A DNA stretch of 64,000 bases from Devosia sp. FJ2-5-3 (GCF_029201545.1 NZ_CP104007.1:2018501-2082500), one strand, 5' to 3'; counted from the stretch's first letter, positions 49,968 through 59,849 are shown. Notes: generated by a model from the sequence alone, not told the origin. Translations and numbers: made by a program.

Positions 49968-50423
49968 TCAGCCAGCCGCGCTTTCGTGCACCAGCGTACC
50001 CGAGAAGCCGCACGCCGCCCCGTGATAGGCAAGGCATCCATCCTTCTCGTTGATCACGAGAAAGCCGTCGGCATCAAAAACGAGTTCGACTTCGCAGTAG
50101 CGTTCGTTCATCAGCCGATTGTCCGAGCCGGCGACATAGTCTTCATTCTCGACAAAGAAATTGCCCCCGGCAGCGCTGAGGATCATCTCGCCTTCGATCC
50201 CGCCCGCGCAGCCGGGCATGTCGTTCTCGATGGGCACAATTGTCTCGATGCCGATTGCATAAACATCGTTCTCGATATGGCGCAGATTGACCGTCAAATC
50301 GCCTTCGCCGGAGCCGAAATACGTTCCCTCGCGCACCGGAGTGCTTGTCTTGTCCTTGGCGATCACCATGGCGGTTGATGCAAACAGCGCGGCGCTGGCG
50401 GCGAAAAGGGCAATAAAGCGCAT
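49968..50423 (-). CDS. Secreted protein of unknown function
   Basis: 151 residues from the ATG at 50423, with GAGGG six bases upstream on the minus strand. A Sec signal peptide (MRFIALFAASAALFASTAMV) is followed by a small, acidic, beta-rich domain with four cysteines (MPGCAGG, RYCEVE, GCLAYHGAACGF), which may form two disulfides in the periplasm. I do not recognise a family. It lies against the direction of its neighbours, between the exoD-like gene and tgt. Confidence 0.75.
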   Translation of the reverse strand: MRFIALFAASAALFASTAMVIAKDKTSTPVREGTYFGSGEGDLTVNLRHIENDVYAIGIETIVPIENDMPGCAGGIEGEMILSAAGGNFFVENEDYVAGSDNRLMNERYCEVELVFDADGFLVINEKDGCLAYHGAACGFSGTLVHESAAG

Positions 50424-50551
50424 GAAAATCCCTCGGGAAAAGAATCGAAATCGACTTCCAACAGTCCTGCCGGTGAACATGGCAGAATTCGGAGGCATCG
50501 TCGGCACCGGGGTCATTGTCCCCAGACCGGCAAACGGCTAGAACCCGGCCC

Positions 50552-51694
50552 ATGAGCACGACGACAGACAAACAGGTCACCTTCTCCCTTCTCGCCAAAG
50601 ATGGCATGGGACGGCGCGGCCGTATCGACACGCCTCGCGGCGCCATCCACACCCCAGCCTTCATGCCGGTGGGCACTGCGGGGACGGTCAAGGCCATGTA
50701 TCCCGAACAGGTGCGCGAGACCGGCGCCGATATCCTTTTGGGCAACACCTATCATCTGATGCTGCGCCCCGGTGCCGAGCGCGTGGCCTCGCTGGGTGGC
50801 CTGCATACTTTCATGGACTGGGAGCGGCCGATCCTCACCGATAGCGGCGGCTTCCAGGTGATGTCGCTGGCCAAGCTCCGCAAGCTCAACGAGAAGGGCG
50901 TGACCTTCAAGTCGCATATCGACGGCTCCTCCCATGAGTTGACACCGGAGCGTTCCATCGAGATCCAGACCCTGCTCGACAGCGACATCATCATGCAGCT
51001 CGACGAGTGCATTTCGCTTCCCGCAGAGCGCAAGGAAATCGAGCGCGCCATGGAGCTCTCGCTCCGCTGGGCCGATCGCTCCAAGACCGCCTTCAACAAC
51101 CAGAAGAACCGCGCTCTGTTCGGCATCGTGCAGGGCGGCGATGATCCGGACTTGCGCGTGGGCTCCGCCGAAGGGCTGAAGTCGATCGGCTTTGACGGCT
51201 ACGCCGTTGGCGGCCTTGCCGTAGGCGAGCCGCAGGAAGTCATGTTCCGCGTGCTCTCCAACATCACGCCCGAATTGCCGGAAGACCGTCCGCGCTACCT
51301 CATGGGCGTCGGCAAGCCCGACGATATTCTCGGCGGCATCGAGCGGGGTATCGACATGTTCGACTGCGTGCACCCCACCCGCGCCGGCCGCCATGGCCAC
51401 GCCTATACGCGGTTCGGCGTCATCAATTTCAAGAATGCCCGCCATAAGGACGACCCGCGGCCCATCGACGAGGCCTCGCCAAATCCCAATTGCCGGCGCT
51501 GGAGCCGGGCCTATCTTCATCATCTGGTCAGGACGGAAGAGATTTTGGGAGCCATGGTGCTTTCCCAGATCAACCTCGCCTATTATCAAGAACTCACCGC
51601 GGGCACTCGCGCCGCTATCGAGGCCGGGCGCCTCGCCGATTTTGCAGCCGAAACACGCGCGGTCTGGGCCGCAGGCGATCTGCCGGTTCTGTAA
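50552..51694 (+). CDS. tgt: tRNA-guanine transglycosylase with degenerate zinc site
   Basis: The enzyme exchanges guanine 34 for preQ1 in tRNAs with GUN anticodons. It has 380 residues from the ATG at 50552. The nucleophile is Asp271 ([14 protein letters not shown]), the second catalytic Asp is Asp97 ([11 protein letters not shown]), and the substrate loop AVGGLAVGE is normal. The structural zinc site is not: aligned without gaps to E. coli Cys302, Cys304, Cys307 and His333, the residues here are Ser309, Asn311, Cys314 and Ile340. The flanking WSRAYLHHL and NLAYYQ are conserved. So the fold is likely kept without zinc. It works downstream of the preQ1 pathway and upstream of QueA. Confidence 0.95.
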   Translation: MSTTTDKQVTFSLLAKDGMGRRGRIDTPRGAIHTPAFMPVGTAGTVKAMYPEQVRETGADILLGNTYHLMLRPGAERVASLGGLHTFMDWERPILTDSGGFQVMSLAKLRKLNEKGVTFKSHIDGSSHELTPERSIEIQTLLDSDIIMQLDECISLPAERKEIERAMELSLRWADRSKTAFNNQKNRALFGIVQGGDDPDLRVGSAEGLKSIGFDGYAVGGLAVGEPQEVMFRVLSNITPELPEDRPRYLMGVGKPDDILGGIERGIDMFDCVHPTRAGRHGHAYTRFGVINFKNARHKDDPRPIDEASPNPNCRRWSRAYLHHLVRTEEILGAMVLSQINLAYYQELTAGTRAAIEAGRLADFAAETRAVWAAGDLPVL

Positions 51695-51717
51695 GTATTT
51701 CAAGGGGATAGAAGGTC

Positions 51718-53358
51718 ATGGCTAAAGCTGGTCGTAAGGACGGTTTCGCGGCTCTGAGCAAGCTCAGAAAGCAGATTGCGGAACAGCCCATGCGCTTGAT
51801 GTTCGCCGAGGATCCGAACCGCTTCCGGCGGTTTTCGGCAAGCGGCGCAGACATCCTGCTCGACTATTCCAAGAACCGGATCGACGAAGAGGTCATGGCT
51901 GCCCTCTTCGATCTGGCGCGCGCTGCCGGCGTCGAGGAGCGGCGGGTGCAGATGTGCGAAGGCGAGCACATCAACATCACCGAAGACCGCGCCGTCATGC
52001 ACATGGCGCTGCGCTATCAGGGCGAGCGCCCGGTAGAGGTCGACGGCAAGGATGTCATGCCCGACGTTCGGGCTGTGCTCAAGGCCATCGAGGATTACAC
52101 CAATGCCGTTCGCAGTGGTGAAATCCGCGGCCATGGCGGCGATCAGTTCACCGATATCGTCAATATTGGCATTGGCGGGTCGGATCTCGGCCCGGTCATG
52201 GTCACGCTCGCCCTCGAGCCCTATACGCGGCCTGATTTGCGTGCCCATTACGTCTCCAATGTCGATGGCGCCCATATCCACGACATCCTCAAGCGCCTCG
52301 ACCCCAAGAAGACGCTGTTCATCGTCGCCTCGAAAACCTTCACCACCGACGAGACCATGACCAACGCCAATTCGGCGCGGAAGTGGATCGCCGAGGCGCT
52401 GGGCGAGGACGCCGTTTCGGGCCATTTCGCCGCCGTCTCCACCAATATCGAGGCCTGCGCCAAGTTCGGCATCCGGGAAGACCGCATTTTCGGGTTCTGG
52501 GATTGGGTCGGCGGGCGGTATTCCGTCTGGTCGGCCATCGGCCTGCCCGTGGCGCTGGCCGTTGGCTACGAGAATTTTGCAAAATTCCTGGCCGGCGCCG
52601 ACGCCATGGACCGCCACTTCCTCGAGACCCCGCTCGAGCAGAACCTGCCCGTCATCATGGGTCTGCTGGGCGTCTGGTATCGCAATGCCTGGGGGTTCTC
52701 GACCCACGCCGTCTTGCCCTATGACCAGCGTCTCAGCCGCTTCCCGGCCTATCTGCAGCAACAGGACATGGAATCGAACGGTAAGTCGGTGACGCTCAGC
52801 GGCAAGCCCGTTGGCTGGTCCACCGGCCCGATCGTCTGGGGCGAGCCCGGCACTAATGGCCAGCACGCCTTCTATCAGCTGATCCATCAGGGTACCGACG
52901 TCATCCCCTGCGATTTCCTCATCGCCGCCCAGCCGCACGAAAGCCTGCCGCCGCACCACGACAAGCTGGTCGCCAATGTGCTCGCCCAGTCCGAAGCGCT
53001 CATGCTCGGCAAAACCGAGGAAGAAGTCGTCGGCGAGCTCAAGGCGCAGGGCCTCTCCAAGGACGAGATCAAGGCGCTGGCGCCACACAAGGTGTTCCCC
53101 GGCAACCGTCCCTCCAACACGCTGTTTTACATGCAGTTGACCCCCGAGACGCTTGGCGCGCTGGTCGCGCTCTACGAGCACAAGGTGTTCGTCCAGGGCG
53201 TCATCTGGAACGTCAATTCCTACGACCAGTGGGGCGTGGAGCTCGGCAAGCAGCTCGCCAAGGCGCTGCTGCCCAAGGTGCAGGGCCAGCAGAGCGGGGA
53301 AGGGCACGACAGCTCGACCCAGGGCCTCCTCAAATACTACCTCGCAAACAAGGCCTGA
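51718..53358 (+). CDS. pgi: Glucose-6-phosphate isomerase
   Basis: The enzyme interconverts glucose 6-phosphate and fructose 6-phosphate. It has 546 residues. Signatures are [19 protein letters not shown] (sugar-phosphate site), [19 protein letters not shown] and, near the C terminus, [16 protein letters not shown]. It begins 23 bp after tgt, with AAGGGG upstream. The product fructose 6-phosphate is the substrate of GlmS at 57379, a metabolic but not a transcriptional link. Confidence 0.97.
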   Translation: MAKAGRKDGFAALSKLRKQIAEQPMRLMFAEDPNRFRRFSASGADILLDYSKNRIDEEVMAALFDLARAAGVEERRVQMCEGEHINITEDRAVMHMALRYQGERPVEVDGKDVMPDVRAVLKAIEDYTNAVRSGEIRGHGGDQFTDIVNIGIGGSDLGPVMVTLALEPYTRPDLRAHYVSNVDGAHIHDILKRLDPKKTLFIVASKTFTTDETMTNANSARKWIAEALGEDAVSGHFAAVSTNIEACAKFGIREDRIFGFWDWVGGRYSVWSAIGLPVALAVGYENFAKFLAGADAMDRHFLETPLEQNLPVIMGLLGVWYRNAWGFSTHAVLPYDQRLSRFPAYLQQQDMESNGKSVTLSGKPVGWSTGPIVWGEPGTNGQHAFYQLIHQGTDVIPCDFLIAAQPHESLPPHHDKLVANVLAQSEALMLGKTEEEVVGELKAQGLSKDEIKALAPHKVFPGNRPSNTLFYMQLTPETLGALVALYEHKVFVQGVIWNVNSYDQWGVELGKQLAKALLPKVQGQQSGEGHDSSTQGLLKYYLANKA

Positions 53359-53362
53359 TGTC

Positions 53363-54118
53363 TTGACCATCACCACCGAAGAGCAGCTGGAAAAACTCAA
53401 GGCCATCGGCCGCATCTGTGCCGTGGCCCGCGAGGCCATGGCGGCGGCGATGCAGCCGGGCATGACTACGCTCGAGCTGGACGAAATCGGGGCAAAAATC
53501 CTCGCCGCAAACGGCGCGCGGTCGGCCCCCATCCTCACCTATGATTTTCCGGGCCACACCTGCATTTCGGTGAACGAAGAGATCGCCCACGGCATTCCGG
53601 GCAGCCGCGTGCTGCGCGAGGGCGATCTCGTCAATATCGACGTCTCGGCCGAAAAGGACGGGGTCTTTGCAGATTGCGGCGCGTCCTACGTCCTCGGCAA
53701 GGGCGATCCACGTCTCGAAGCCCTTTGCCGCGATGGCAAGAAGGCGATGTGGGCGGGGATCAACGCGGTCAAGGCCGGCGCGCCCTTCGCCGATATCGGC
53801 ACGGCCATCGGCAAGCTGGCGAAAAAGGGCGGCTATACGCTGATCCGCAATCTCGCCAGCCACGGCGTCGGCGACAGCCTTCATGACGAGCCGGGTGAAA
53901 TCTCCACCTGGCCCGACAAGTCCGAGCGCCGCCGCATCACCGATGGCCTGGTCTTCACTATCGAACCCTTCCTCTCCATGGGCGGCCAGATGGCCGAACA
54001 GAAGGATGATGACGACGAGTGGACGCTGGTGGCCCATCCGCTGGCGCCATGCGTGCAATATGAGCACACCATCGTGGCGACGCCGCGGGGCGCCCTGGTG
54101 GTCACCCTGGCGGCCTAA
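53363..54118 (+). CDS. map: Methionine aminopeptidase type I
   Basis: The enzyme removes the initiator methionine from nascent proteins. It has 251 residues from a TTG at 53363, five bases after the pgi stop; no in-frame ATG or GTG gives a sensible N terminus. The five metal ligands are intact: Asp93 and Asp104 (NIDVSAEKDGVFADCG), His167 (SHGVG), Glu201 (FTIEPF) and Glu234 (QYEHTIV). The stop overlaps the end of the convergent membrane protein gene by three bases. Confidence 0.94.
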   Translation: MTITTEEQLEKLKAIGRICAVAREAMAAAMQPGMTTLELDEIGAKILAANGARSAPILTYDFPGHTCISVNEEIAHGIPGSRVLREGDLVNIDVSAEKDGVFADCGASYVLGKGDPRLEALCRDGKKAMWAGINAVKAGAPFADIGTAIGKLAKKGGYTLIRNLASHGVGDSLHDEPGEISTWPDKSERRRITDGLVFTIEPFLSMGGQMAEQKDDDDEWTLVAHPLAPCVQYEHTIVATPRGALVVTLAA

Positions 54119-54642
54119 AGCCAGACCAGCAGCATCGGGCCCATGACGATCAATGCCAGCCCGATGACGAAGCGCAGATTGCCGAACCGGCGCAGCCCCG
54201 GCGCGCTGAGGACGGTGGCCAGCAGGAAATAGCCGGCCAGCGCGATGACCGCCGGCGTCAGCACGCTGGTCGCCAGCGGCGTGTTCTCGTTGATCTGCAG
54301 ATAGATCATGTGCCCGCCGGCAAAGCCGATCAGCGAGGTGATGATCACCGTCATCGCCTTGGCGGTGATGATGAGCGCCATGTCGATGGTGTTGCTCGTC
54401 ATCAGCAGCGCCAGCCCCGTCGCCGTCACGTGCACGGCCGCCAGCGTCGAGAACACCTGGCTCTGCGCCAGCAGCGGCACCAGCTCCGGCGGCGCCGTCA
54501 GCGGCAGCGCGCCGATCATCGGCAGATTGGCGCCATACTGGGCCAGCAGGAAAATCGCATAGAGCATGACCAGCGTGCTGGTCGCGAACACGATGAGTGT
54601 CGCGGCAAGCACCTTGAGCAGATCCATTGTGTCCTGGGACAT
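54115..54642 (-). CDS. Membrane protein of unknown function
   Basis: 175 residues with about four transmembrane helices (near 8-35, 62-84, 90-112, 125-150) and short polar loops. It begins MSQDTMDLLKVLAATLIVF and ends MGPMLLVWL. I do not recognise a family. It converges on map with overlapping stop codons, so no terminator fits between them. Confidence 0.7.
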   Translation of the reverse strand: MSQDTMDLLKVLAATLIVFATSTLVMLYAIFLLAQYGANLPMIGALPLTAPPELVPLLAQSQVFSTLAAVHVTATGLALLMTSNTIDMALIITAKAMTVIITSLIGFAGGHMIYLQINENTPLATSVLTPAVIALAGYFLLATVLSAPGLRRFGNLRFVIGLALIVMGPMLLVWL

Positions 54643-54672
54643 GCCGCCTCTTTGCTGCTGAACTCGGTGATC

Positions 54673-54828
54673 TTAGGGTTTTCGCGCGATTCTGGCAGTG
54701 CCAGATTGCGGCGGCACGCGCCGTCCCGGCTGGTGGCGCACGCGGATCGGCATGCGCAGGCCCTCGGACATTTCGTCTGCATCGGCGCGATAGTCGAGTT
54801 CGGCGTAAGGGTCGGGGTCGTGCGTCAT
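54673..54828 (-). CDS. Possible small protein (51 residues)
   Basis: A short open frame on the minus strand starting at the ATG at 54828 (MTHDPDPYAELDYRADADEM) and ending KP-stop. Third codon positions are strongly G/C through the first 35 codons, like true genes here, and the acidic N terminus followed by a basic tail looks protein-like. There is no clear ribosome-binding site. It lies between tRNA-Lys and the membrane protein gene, same strand. Confidence 0.35.
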   Translation of the reverse strand: MTHDPDPYAELDYRADADEMSEGLRMPIRVRHQPGRRVPPQSGTARIARKP

Positions 54829-54913
54829 GGCGATGGGCGAGCTTGTGGCTCGAAGGCCTTCATTGCGCTTGCGCGGCGCAAGGCAGGCGAAGCAAACATC
54901 GGGTGGAAAAGAG

Positions 54914-54988
54914 TGGTACGCCGGGCGGGGGTCGAACCCGCGACCATTCGATTAAAAGTCGAATGCTCTACCACTGAGCTACCGGCGC
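54914..54988 (-). tRNA. tRNA-Lys (UUU anticodon)
   Basis: A 75-nt tRNA on the minus strand with encoded CCA. The acceptor is GCGCCGG against CCGGCGT (terminal G-U), with discriminator A. The loop CTTTTAA between TTCGA and TCGAA gives UUU. Confidence 0.96.
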
Positions 54989-55017
54989 ATTCCGAACGCC
55001 GTGTGGCGTTGCGGCGG

Positions 55018-55045
55018 AAAATAGTCAGGCAGCCTTCGGAGTCAA
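55018..55045 (-). promoter_or_regulatory. Sigma-70-type promoter of tRNA-Lys
   Basis: On the minus strand: TTGACT (55045-55040), a 16-nt spacer, then TATTTT (55023-55018), about 30 bp before the mature tRNA. Confidence 0.6.
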
Positions 55046-55101
55046 TCTGTAATCGGCTCATATCTGCGGAATATACGCGTCTTTGACGCTGTCCCACAGC
55101 T

Positions 55102-55923
55102 TTATGGCGTCAGTCGGGTGCCGATGTAATCGGTGGGCAGGCAGGAGACGTCCATCTGCTCGAGCCGCTGGCACATGCTGCGCGCCGCTTCGGCCTGCGC
55201 AAACGGGCCGACGACGATGCGCGCCTGGCCTGTGGAGCCGATGTCGGCCATGATCGGTGTCAGCTCGCCGAGGACCGAGCCGAGGCGGATTTCGAGGTCG
55301 CGCCACTGGGCCGTGGCGCCGTCCCGGGCGATGGATGGCCCGATGGCAATGCCATGGGCGGCCGGCATGATGGTGCTCGAGCCCGCGGCCGCAATCAGCG
55401 CGGGCAGGGGCTGGGAGGCGTCGAGCTGGGCCGCAGCGTTTGGCAGCGGCATCTGGCGCACGAGGACCGATCCGCCTTCTGCCGCCAGCAGCTCGCCATT
55501 CTGGGTGCCGATGGATGCGGTAAAGGTGGAGCGATCGATGCCCGAGCTTGCGGGCAGGGATTCGATCAGCAGGGGTACGCTCACCTCGAGCGCGCCGATG
55601 CGCCGTGTCGCGTCGCTGCCGGCCTGTTCCTGCAGGGAGAAGCGCGCGTTGAAGATTTCGTTGTCGCGGCGGAGCCGGGCCGATTCGGTGCGCAACTCGG
55701 CGATTTCCTGCCGCAACTGCACCAGGGAAGCTCCTTCGAGGTGCGAAGTGTGCAGTCCAACAAGCAGGGATGACGGCAATATTGCCGAAACATTTGCCCC
55801 GAAAACCGCGAGCCCGCCGCACATCAAGGCGACCAGTCCCCAATTGCGGACGTCCGACTGACGAAATTGCTCAGATGTGCGCGCCAATGTCTGATCCTCG
55901 ACATGCCTACGAATCAAGGGCAT
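55102..55923 (-). CDS. Single-span membrane protein with coiled coil and SPOR-like C terminus
   Basis: 273 residues. A cytoplasmic N terminus of about 27 residues is followed by one transmembrane helix (about 28-52, NWGLVALMCGGLAVFGANVS). A coiled coil follows (about 66-92, LVQLRQEIAELRTESARLRR), then a Ser/Ala-rich linker, and a C-terminal domain from about 215 (ARIVVGPFAQAEAARSMCQRLEQM) resembling SPOR repeats that bind denuded peptidoglycan. The SPOR match is by pattern only. It is divergent from glmU, with about 100 bp between them. A role at the division site is possible but not shown. Confidence 0.65.
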   Translation of the reverse strand: MPLIRRHVEDQTLARTSEQFRQSDVRNWGLVALMCGGLAVFGANVSAILPSSLLVGLHTSHLEGASLVQLRQEIAELRTESARLRRDNEIFNARFSLQEQAGSDATRRIGALEVSVPLLIESLPASSGIDRSTFTASIGTQNGELLAAEGGSVLVRQMPLPNAAAQLDASQPLPALIAAAGSSTIMPAAHGIAIGPSIARDGATAQWRDLEIRLGSVLGELTPIMADIGSTGQARIVVGPFAQAEAARSMCQRLEQMDVSCLPTDYIGTRLTP

Positions 55924-56024
55924 TACCCCTACAGACTGGGGTATCAGTTATCTGTTCGCCAACTGTTACCGCCATAAAATAGTAGCAATGGGCGGAGAGA
56001 AGCCGCCCGAGGCGGAGTATGTGC

Positions 56025-57377
56025 ATGACCGAACTGCTTTCCATCATTCTCGCAGCGGGCGAGGGGACGCGGATGAAGTCGCGCACCCCCAAGGTTCTCC
56101 ATCCCGTCGGCGGCCTCCCGATCATCGCCCATGTGGCGCGCGCGGCGCGGGAAGCAGGGTCCTCGCGGGTCGCCCTCGTCACCGGTCCTCGTCATCAGGA
56201 AATCCGCGACCGGGTATCGGCGCTGGAGCCCGATATTCTTCATTTCGAGCAGCCCGAGGCCAAGGGCACGGCCCATGCCGCCTCCATGGCGCGCGACCTT
56301 TTCGAGGCTGCCACCGGCTATGTCGCGGTCGTTTATGGCGATCATCCGCTGCTGCGCGGCGTCAATTTCCGCACCGTCATCGACCGGCTCGATGCCGGCC
56401 TAGACGTGGCGATCCTTGGATTTGAACCCAAGGACCCCACGGGCTATGGCCGCTTCATCACCGACGGCGAGCGCCTGCTGGCTATTCGCGAGCACAAGGA
56501 CGCCACCGAGGAAGAGCGCCGGATTGGCCTCTGCAATGCCTGCATCCTCGCTTTCCGCGCCGAAGTGTTTCGCGATCTCATCGACAAGGTCGGCAATGAC
56601 AACGCCCAGGGCGAATATTACCTGCCGGACCTCGTCGAGCTGGCCAATGCTGCCGGAAAGTCCGTCGGCTACGGCATAGCCCCTGAAAACGACGTCATGG
56701 GCGTCAACGATCGCAGCCAGCTGGCGCGAGCCGAGGCCCTGTTCCAGGAGACGCGCCGCGAGGATTTCATGAAGGCCGGCGTCACCCTGCGCGATCCCGC
56801 CAGCACCTGGTTTTCCTGGGATACCGAGATAGGCCGGGACGTCACCATCTTCCCCAATGTAGTTATTGGGTCCGGCGTAACCATCGCCGATAATGTTGAA
56901 ATCCGGGCCTTCTGCGATATCGAAGATGCCCGGATCGGGGAGGGGGCGACGATCGGTCCCTTTGCGCGCATTCGTGGGGGTGCGGAATTGGGACCGGACG
57001 TGCATCTGGGCAATTTCGTCGAGGTCAAGAAATCGAAAATCGGCGCCGGCACCAAGGCCGGCCACCTCTCCTATCTCGGTGACGCCGAGATCGGGGAAAA
57101 GACCAATATCGGTGCCGGCACCATCACCTGTAATTATGACGGTGTGAACAAGGACAAGACCACCATCGGGGACAATGCCTTTATCGGCTCCAATGCCTCG
57201 CTGGTGGCGCCGGTCCGTATCGGCAATGGCGCCTACACTGCTTCGGGCAGCGTCATCACCGAGGACGTGCCCGATGGTGCCCTGGCGCTTGGCCGGGCCC
57301 GGCAGGAGAACAAGCCTGGCTATGCGGCCCGGCTTCGCGAAAAAGCGCTGGCGCGCAAAGCCGCCAAGGGGAAATGA
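56025..57377 (+). CDS. glmU: Bifunctional GlcNAc-1-phosphate uridylyltransferase / GlcN-1-P acetyltransferase
   Basis: The enzyme makes UDP-GlcNAc, the precursor of peptidoglycan and lipid A, in two steps. It has 450 residues from the ATG at 56025; an ATG two codons earlier is too close to GGCGGAG. The N-terminal uridylyltransferase domain has LAAGEGTRMKS (9-19), and the C-terminal left-handed beta-helix (about 250-450) has hexapeptide repeats and the acetyl-transfer region NIGAGTITCNYDGVNK. glmS begins one base after its stop. Confidence 0.97.
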   Translation: MTELLSIILAAGEGTRMKSRTPKVLHPVGGLPIIAHVARAAREAGSSRVALVTGPRHQEIRDRVSALEPDILHFEQPEAKGTAHAASMARDLFEAATGYVAVVYGDHPLLRGVNFRTVIDRLDAGLDVAILGFEPKDPTGYGRFITDGERLLAIREHKDATEEERRIGLCNACILAFRAEVFRDLIDKVGNDNAQGEYYLPDLVELANAAGKSVGYGIAPENDVMGVNDRSQLARAEALFQETRREDFMKAGVTLRDPASTWFSWDTEIGRDVTIFPNVVIGSGVTIADNVEIRAFCDIEDARIGEGATIGPFARIRGGAELGPDVHLGNFVEVKKSKIGAGTKAGHLSYLGDAEIGEKTNIGAGTITCNYDGVNKDKTTIGDNAFIGSNASLVAPVRIGNGAYTASGSVITEDVPDGALALGRARQENKPGYAARLREKALARKAAKGK

Positions 57378-57378
57378 C

Positions 57379-59205
57379 ATGTGCGGGATAGTCGGGATTG
57401 TCGGAAGCGCCCCTGTTGCGGGTCGCCTGGTGGATGCGCTGAAGCGCCTGGAATATCGCGGCTATGACAGTGCCGGCGTGGCAACGCTCGAAGCCGGGGC
57501 GATCACCCGCCGCCGGGCTGAGGGCAAATTGGGCAATCTCGCGCAAAAGCTCAATTTCGAGCCCCTGGACGGCAATGTCGGCATCGGCCACACCCGCTGG
57601 GCCACCCATGGCGCCCCCACCGAAATCAATGCCCATCCTCATGCCACCGAGCGCGTGGCGGTCGTGCACAATGGCATCATCGAGAATTTCCGCGAGCTCC
57701 TCGCCGATCTCGCCCAGGACGGCTATCTGCCCCAGACCCAGACCGATACGGAATCGGTGGCGCTCTGGGTCAGCCGCGAGCTGGCCAATGGGGCCGATCC
57801 CGAGCTGGCCGTCGCGCGCACCCTCAAAAAGCTCAAGGGCGCCTTTGCCCTGGCCTTCCTGTTCAAGGGCGAAAGCGCCTTGCTGATTGCCGCCCGCCAC
57901 GGCGCGCCGCTGGCCATCGGCTATGGCGACACCGAGATGTATCTAGGCTCCGACGCGATGGCCCTGGCGCCGTTTACCTCGCGCCTCACCTATCTCGAAG
58001 ATGGCGACTGGGCCGTCATCACCCCCCAGGGCGTGACCATCCGCGACGGTCGCGACAATCTCGTCCAGCGCGAGCAGATGCTGTCGCAGGCCTCGGCGCT
58101 GCTGGTCGACAAGGGCAATCACCGCCATTTCATGGCCAAGGAAATCTACGAGCAGCCGCAGACCATTTCCCACACGCTCAGCCATTATGTGGACATGGGC
58201 GCCGAGAAGGTGGCCATCCGCGAGGAACTGCCGTTCGATTTCTCCGATCTCACCCGCCTCACGATCAGCGCCTGTGGCACCGCCTATTATGCAGGGGCCG
58301 TGGCCAAATACTGGTTCGAGCGTTATGCGCGCCTGCCGGTCGATATCGATGTGGCGAGCGAATTCCGCTATCGCGAGCCGCCGCTCGACGCCAATGGCCT
58401 CTCGCTCTTCATCTCCCAGTCCGGCGAGACCGCCGACACGCTGGCGGCACTGCGCTATTGCGCCGGGCAGGGCCAACATGTGGCAAGCCTCGTCAACACG
58501 CCCGAATCCACCATCGCCCGGGAATCGGGCGTGGTCTTTCCCATTCTCTGCGGTCCTGAAATCGGCGTTGCCTCCACCAAGGCCCTCACGGCCCAGCTGA
58601 CTGCGCTGGCCAGCCTTGCCATCGCCGCCGGCCGCGCCCGTGGCGTCATCAGTGTCGAGCAGGAGCAGGAGCTGGTCCAGGCGCTTGTGGCGCTGCCGTC
58701 TGCCGTGTCGACGGCACTGGGCGCGGAAAGCCAGATCGCCGAGATCGCCAAGGGCCTCTCCAAGGCCAAGGATGTGCTCTATCTCGGCCGTGGGCCGATG
58801 TTCCCAATCGCCATGGAAGGTGCGTTAAAGCTGAAGGAAATCAGTTACATACACGCCGAAGGTTATGCTGCAGGTGAGCTGAAGCATGGCCCCATAGCCC
58901 TCGTCGACGAAGCCATGCCGGTCATCGTCGTGGCGCCATCCGACGAGCTGGTCGACAAGACCCTCTCGAACATGCAGGAGGTTTCCGCACGGGGCGGCAA
59001 GATCATTCTCATCACCGATGCCGTCGGCGCTGCCAGCGTCGGACAGGGCGTTGCGGAGACCATCATCATCCCGCATGTCCACAGTTTCGTGGCGCCGATA
59101 CTCGCCACCATTCCGGTCCAGCTCCTGGCGTACCACACCGCCGTCTTCATGGGCACGGACGTCGACCAGCCGCGAAACCTGGCGAAGTCGGTGACAGTGG
59201 AATAG
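57379..59205 (+). CDS. glmS: Glutamine--fructose-6-phosphate aminotransferase (isomerizing)
   Basis: The enzyme forms glucosamine 6-phosphate from fructose 6-phosphate and glutamine, the entry to amino-sugar synthesis. It has 608 residues. The N-terminal glutaminase begins MCGIVGIVGS with Cys2 as nucleophile. RLEYRGYDSAGVA and GHTRWATHGAPTEINAHPH follow. Two SIS domains come next (ISACGTAYYAGAVAKYW, SQSGETADTLAALR), with the conserved C-terminal KSVTVE. No glmS ribozyme is expected or seen, since it is directly coupled to glmU. Confidence 0.98.
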   Translation: MCGIVGIVGSAPVAGRLVDALKRLEYRGYDSAGVATLEAGAITRRRAEGKLGNLAQKLNFEPLDGNVGIGHTRWATHGAPTEINAHPHATERVAVVHNGIIENFRELLADLAQDGYLPQTQTDTESVALWVSRELANGADPELAVARTLKKLKGAFALAFLFKGESALLIAARHGAPLAIGYGDTEMYLGSDAMALAPFTSRLTYLEDGDWAVITPQGVTIRDGRDNLVQREQMLSQASALLVDKGNHRHFMAKEIYEQPQTISHTLSHYVDMGAEKVAIREELPFDFSDLTRLTISACGTAYYAGAVAKYWFERYARLPVDIDVASEFRYREPPLDANGLSLFISQSGETADTLAALRYCAGQGQHVASLVNTPESTIARESGVVFPILCGPEIGVASTKALTAQLTALASLAIAAGRARGVISVEQEQELVQALVALPSAVSTALGAESQIAEIAKGLSKAKDVLYLGRGPMFPIAMEGALKLKEISYIHAEGYAAGELKHGPIALVDEAMPVIVVAPSDELVDKTLSNMQEVSARGGKIILITDAVGAASVGQGVAETIIIPHVHSFVAPILATIPVQLLAYHTAVFMGTDVDQPRNLAKSVTVE

Positions 59206-59396
59206 GCGGCGGGCTCAGCATGCGGCGGGAAGCTCTTCTTTCCGCCGACGCTGCGCCTGCGCTGGCGGAAGCATCTCCGTCACAACAGATTTCCATGGCT
59301 GCGGCATTGGGCGAAATGGTTGTCTCGCCCGGCTGCTGGTATCGGCTCGAGCGCCGGTGCTAGGCTTGCGTCGCGTCCCTCGTCTTGGAAAGATTC

Positions 59397-59849
59397 ATGG
59401 AAAGCTTCACTCCCCTGACCGCCGCCATCGGCGGATCGCTGATCGGCCTTGCCTGCGCCGTGCTCTGGTTGGGCAATGGGCGGATTGCCGGCATCTCCGG
59501 AATCTTCGGCCAATTGCTGCCGCCGGCGCAGACCGTCGCCTGGCGGATCGTGTTCCTCATCGCGTTGGTTGTCGGGGCCTGGGGCAGCGCGCAGCTCTTT
59601 CCGGCTTTGGGTGTTGGCGGGGCGGAGCCCACGGCTCTGGCGGTCCCACCGACGCAATGGGGAATTCCGGCTCCGGTCTGGATCGCCCTATCGGGCCTCT
59701 TGATCGGCTTTGGCACAAAAATCGGAAACGGCTGCACGTCCGGGCATGGCGTTTGCGGGCTGGCCCGGCTGTCGCGCCGCTCGCTTGCCGCTGTCGCTGT
59801 CTTTTTCAGCGTCGCCATCCTCACCGTTACCGTCACGGGGATCGTCTGA
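59397..59849 (+). CDS. YeeE/YedE family transporter half, part 1
   Basis: 150 residues from the ATG at 59397, with GGAAAG just upstream; about four transmembrane helices. The family motif GFGTKIGNGCTSGHGVCGLAR is visible in parts (GNGCTSGHGVCG), with the conserved Cys that in studied YeeE proteins conducts thiosulfate. It overlaps the next gene by one base, and the two halves probably assemble together. Sulfur-compound transport is inferred from family. Confidence 0.87.
   Translation: MESFTPLTAAIGGSLIGLACAVLWLGNGRIAGISGIFGQLLPPAQTVAWRIVFLIALVVGAWGSAQLFPALGVGGAEPTALAVPPTQWGIPAPVWIALSGLLIGFGTKIGNGCTSGHGVCGLARLSRRSLAAVAVFFSVAILTVTVTGIV

Noticed and set aside
59220..59363. 47-codon frame between glmS and the YeeE pair
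   Set aside because: Third codon positions are not GC-rich, there is no ribosome-binding site, and the translation is not protein-like.
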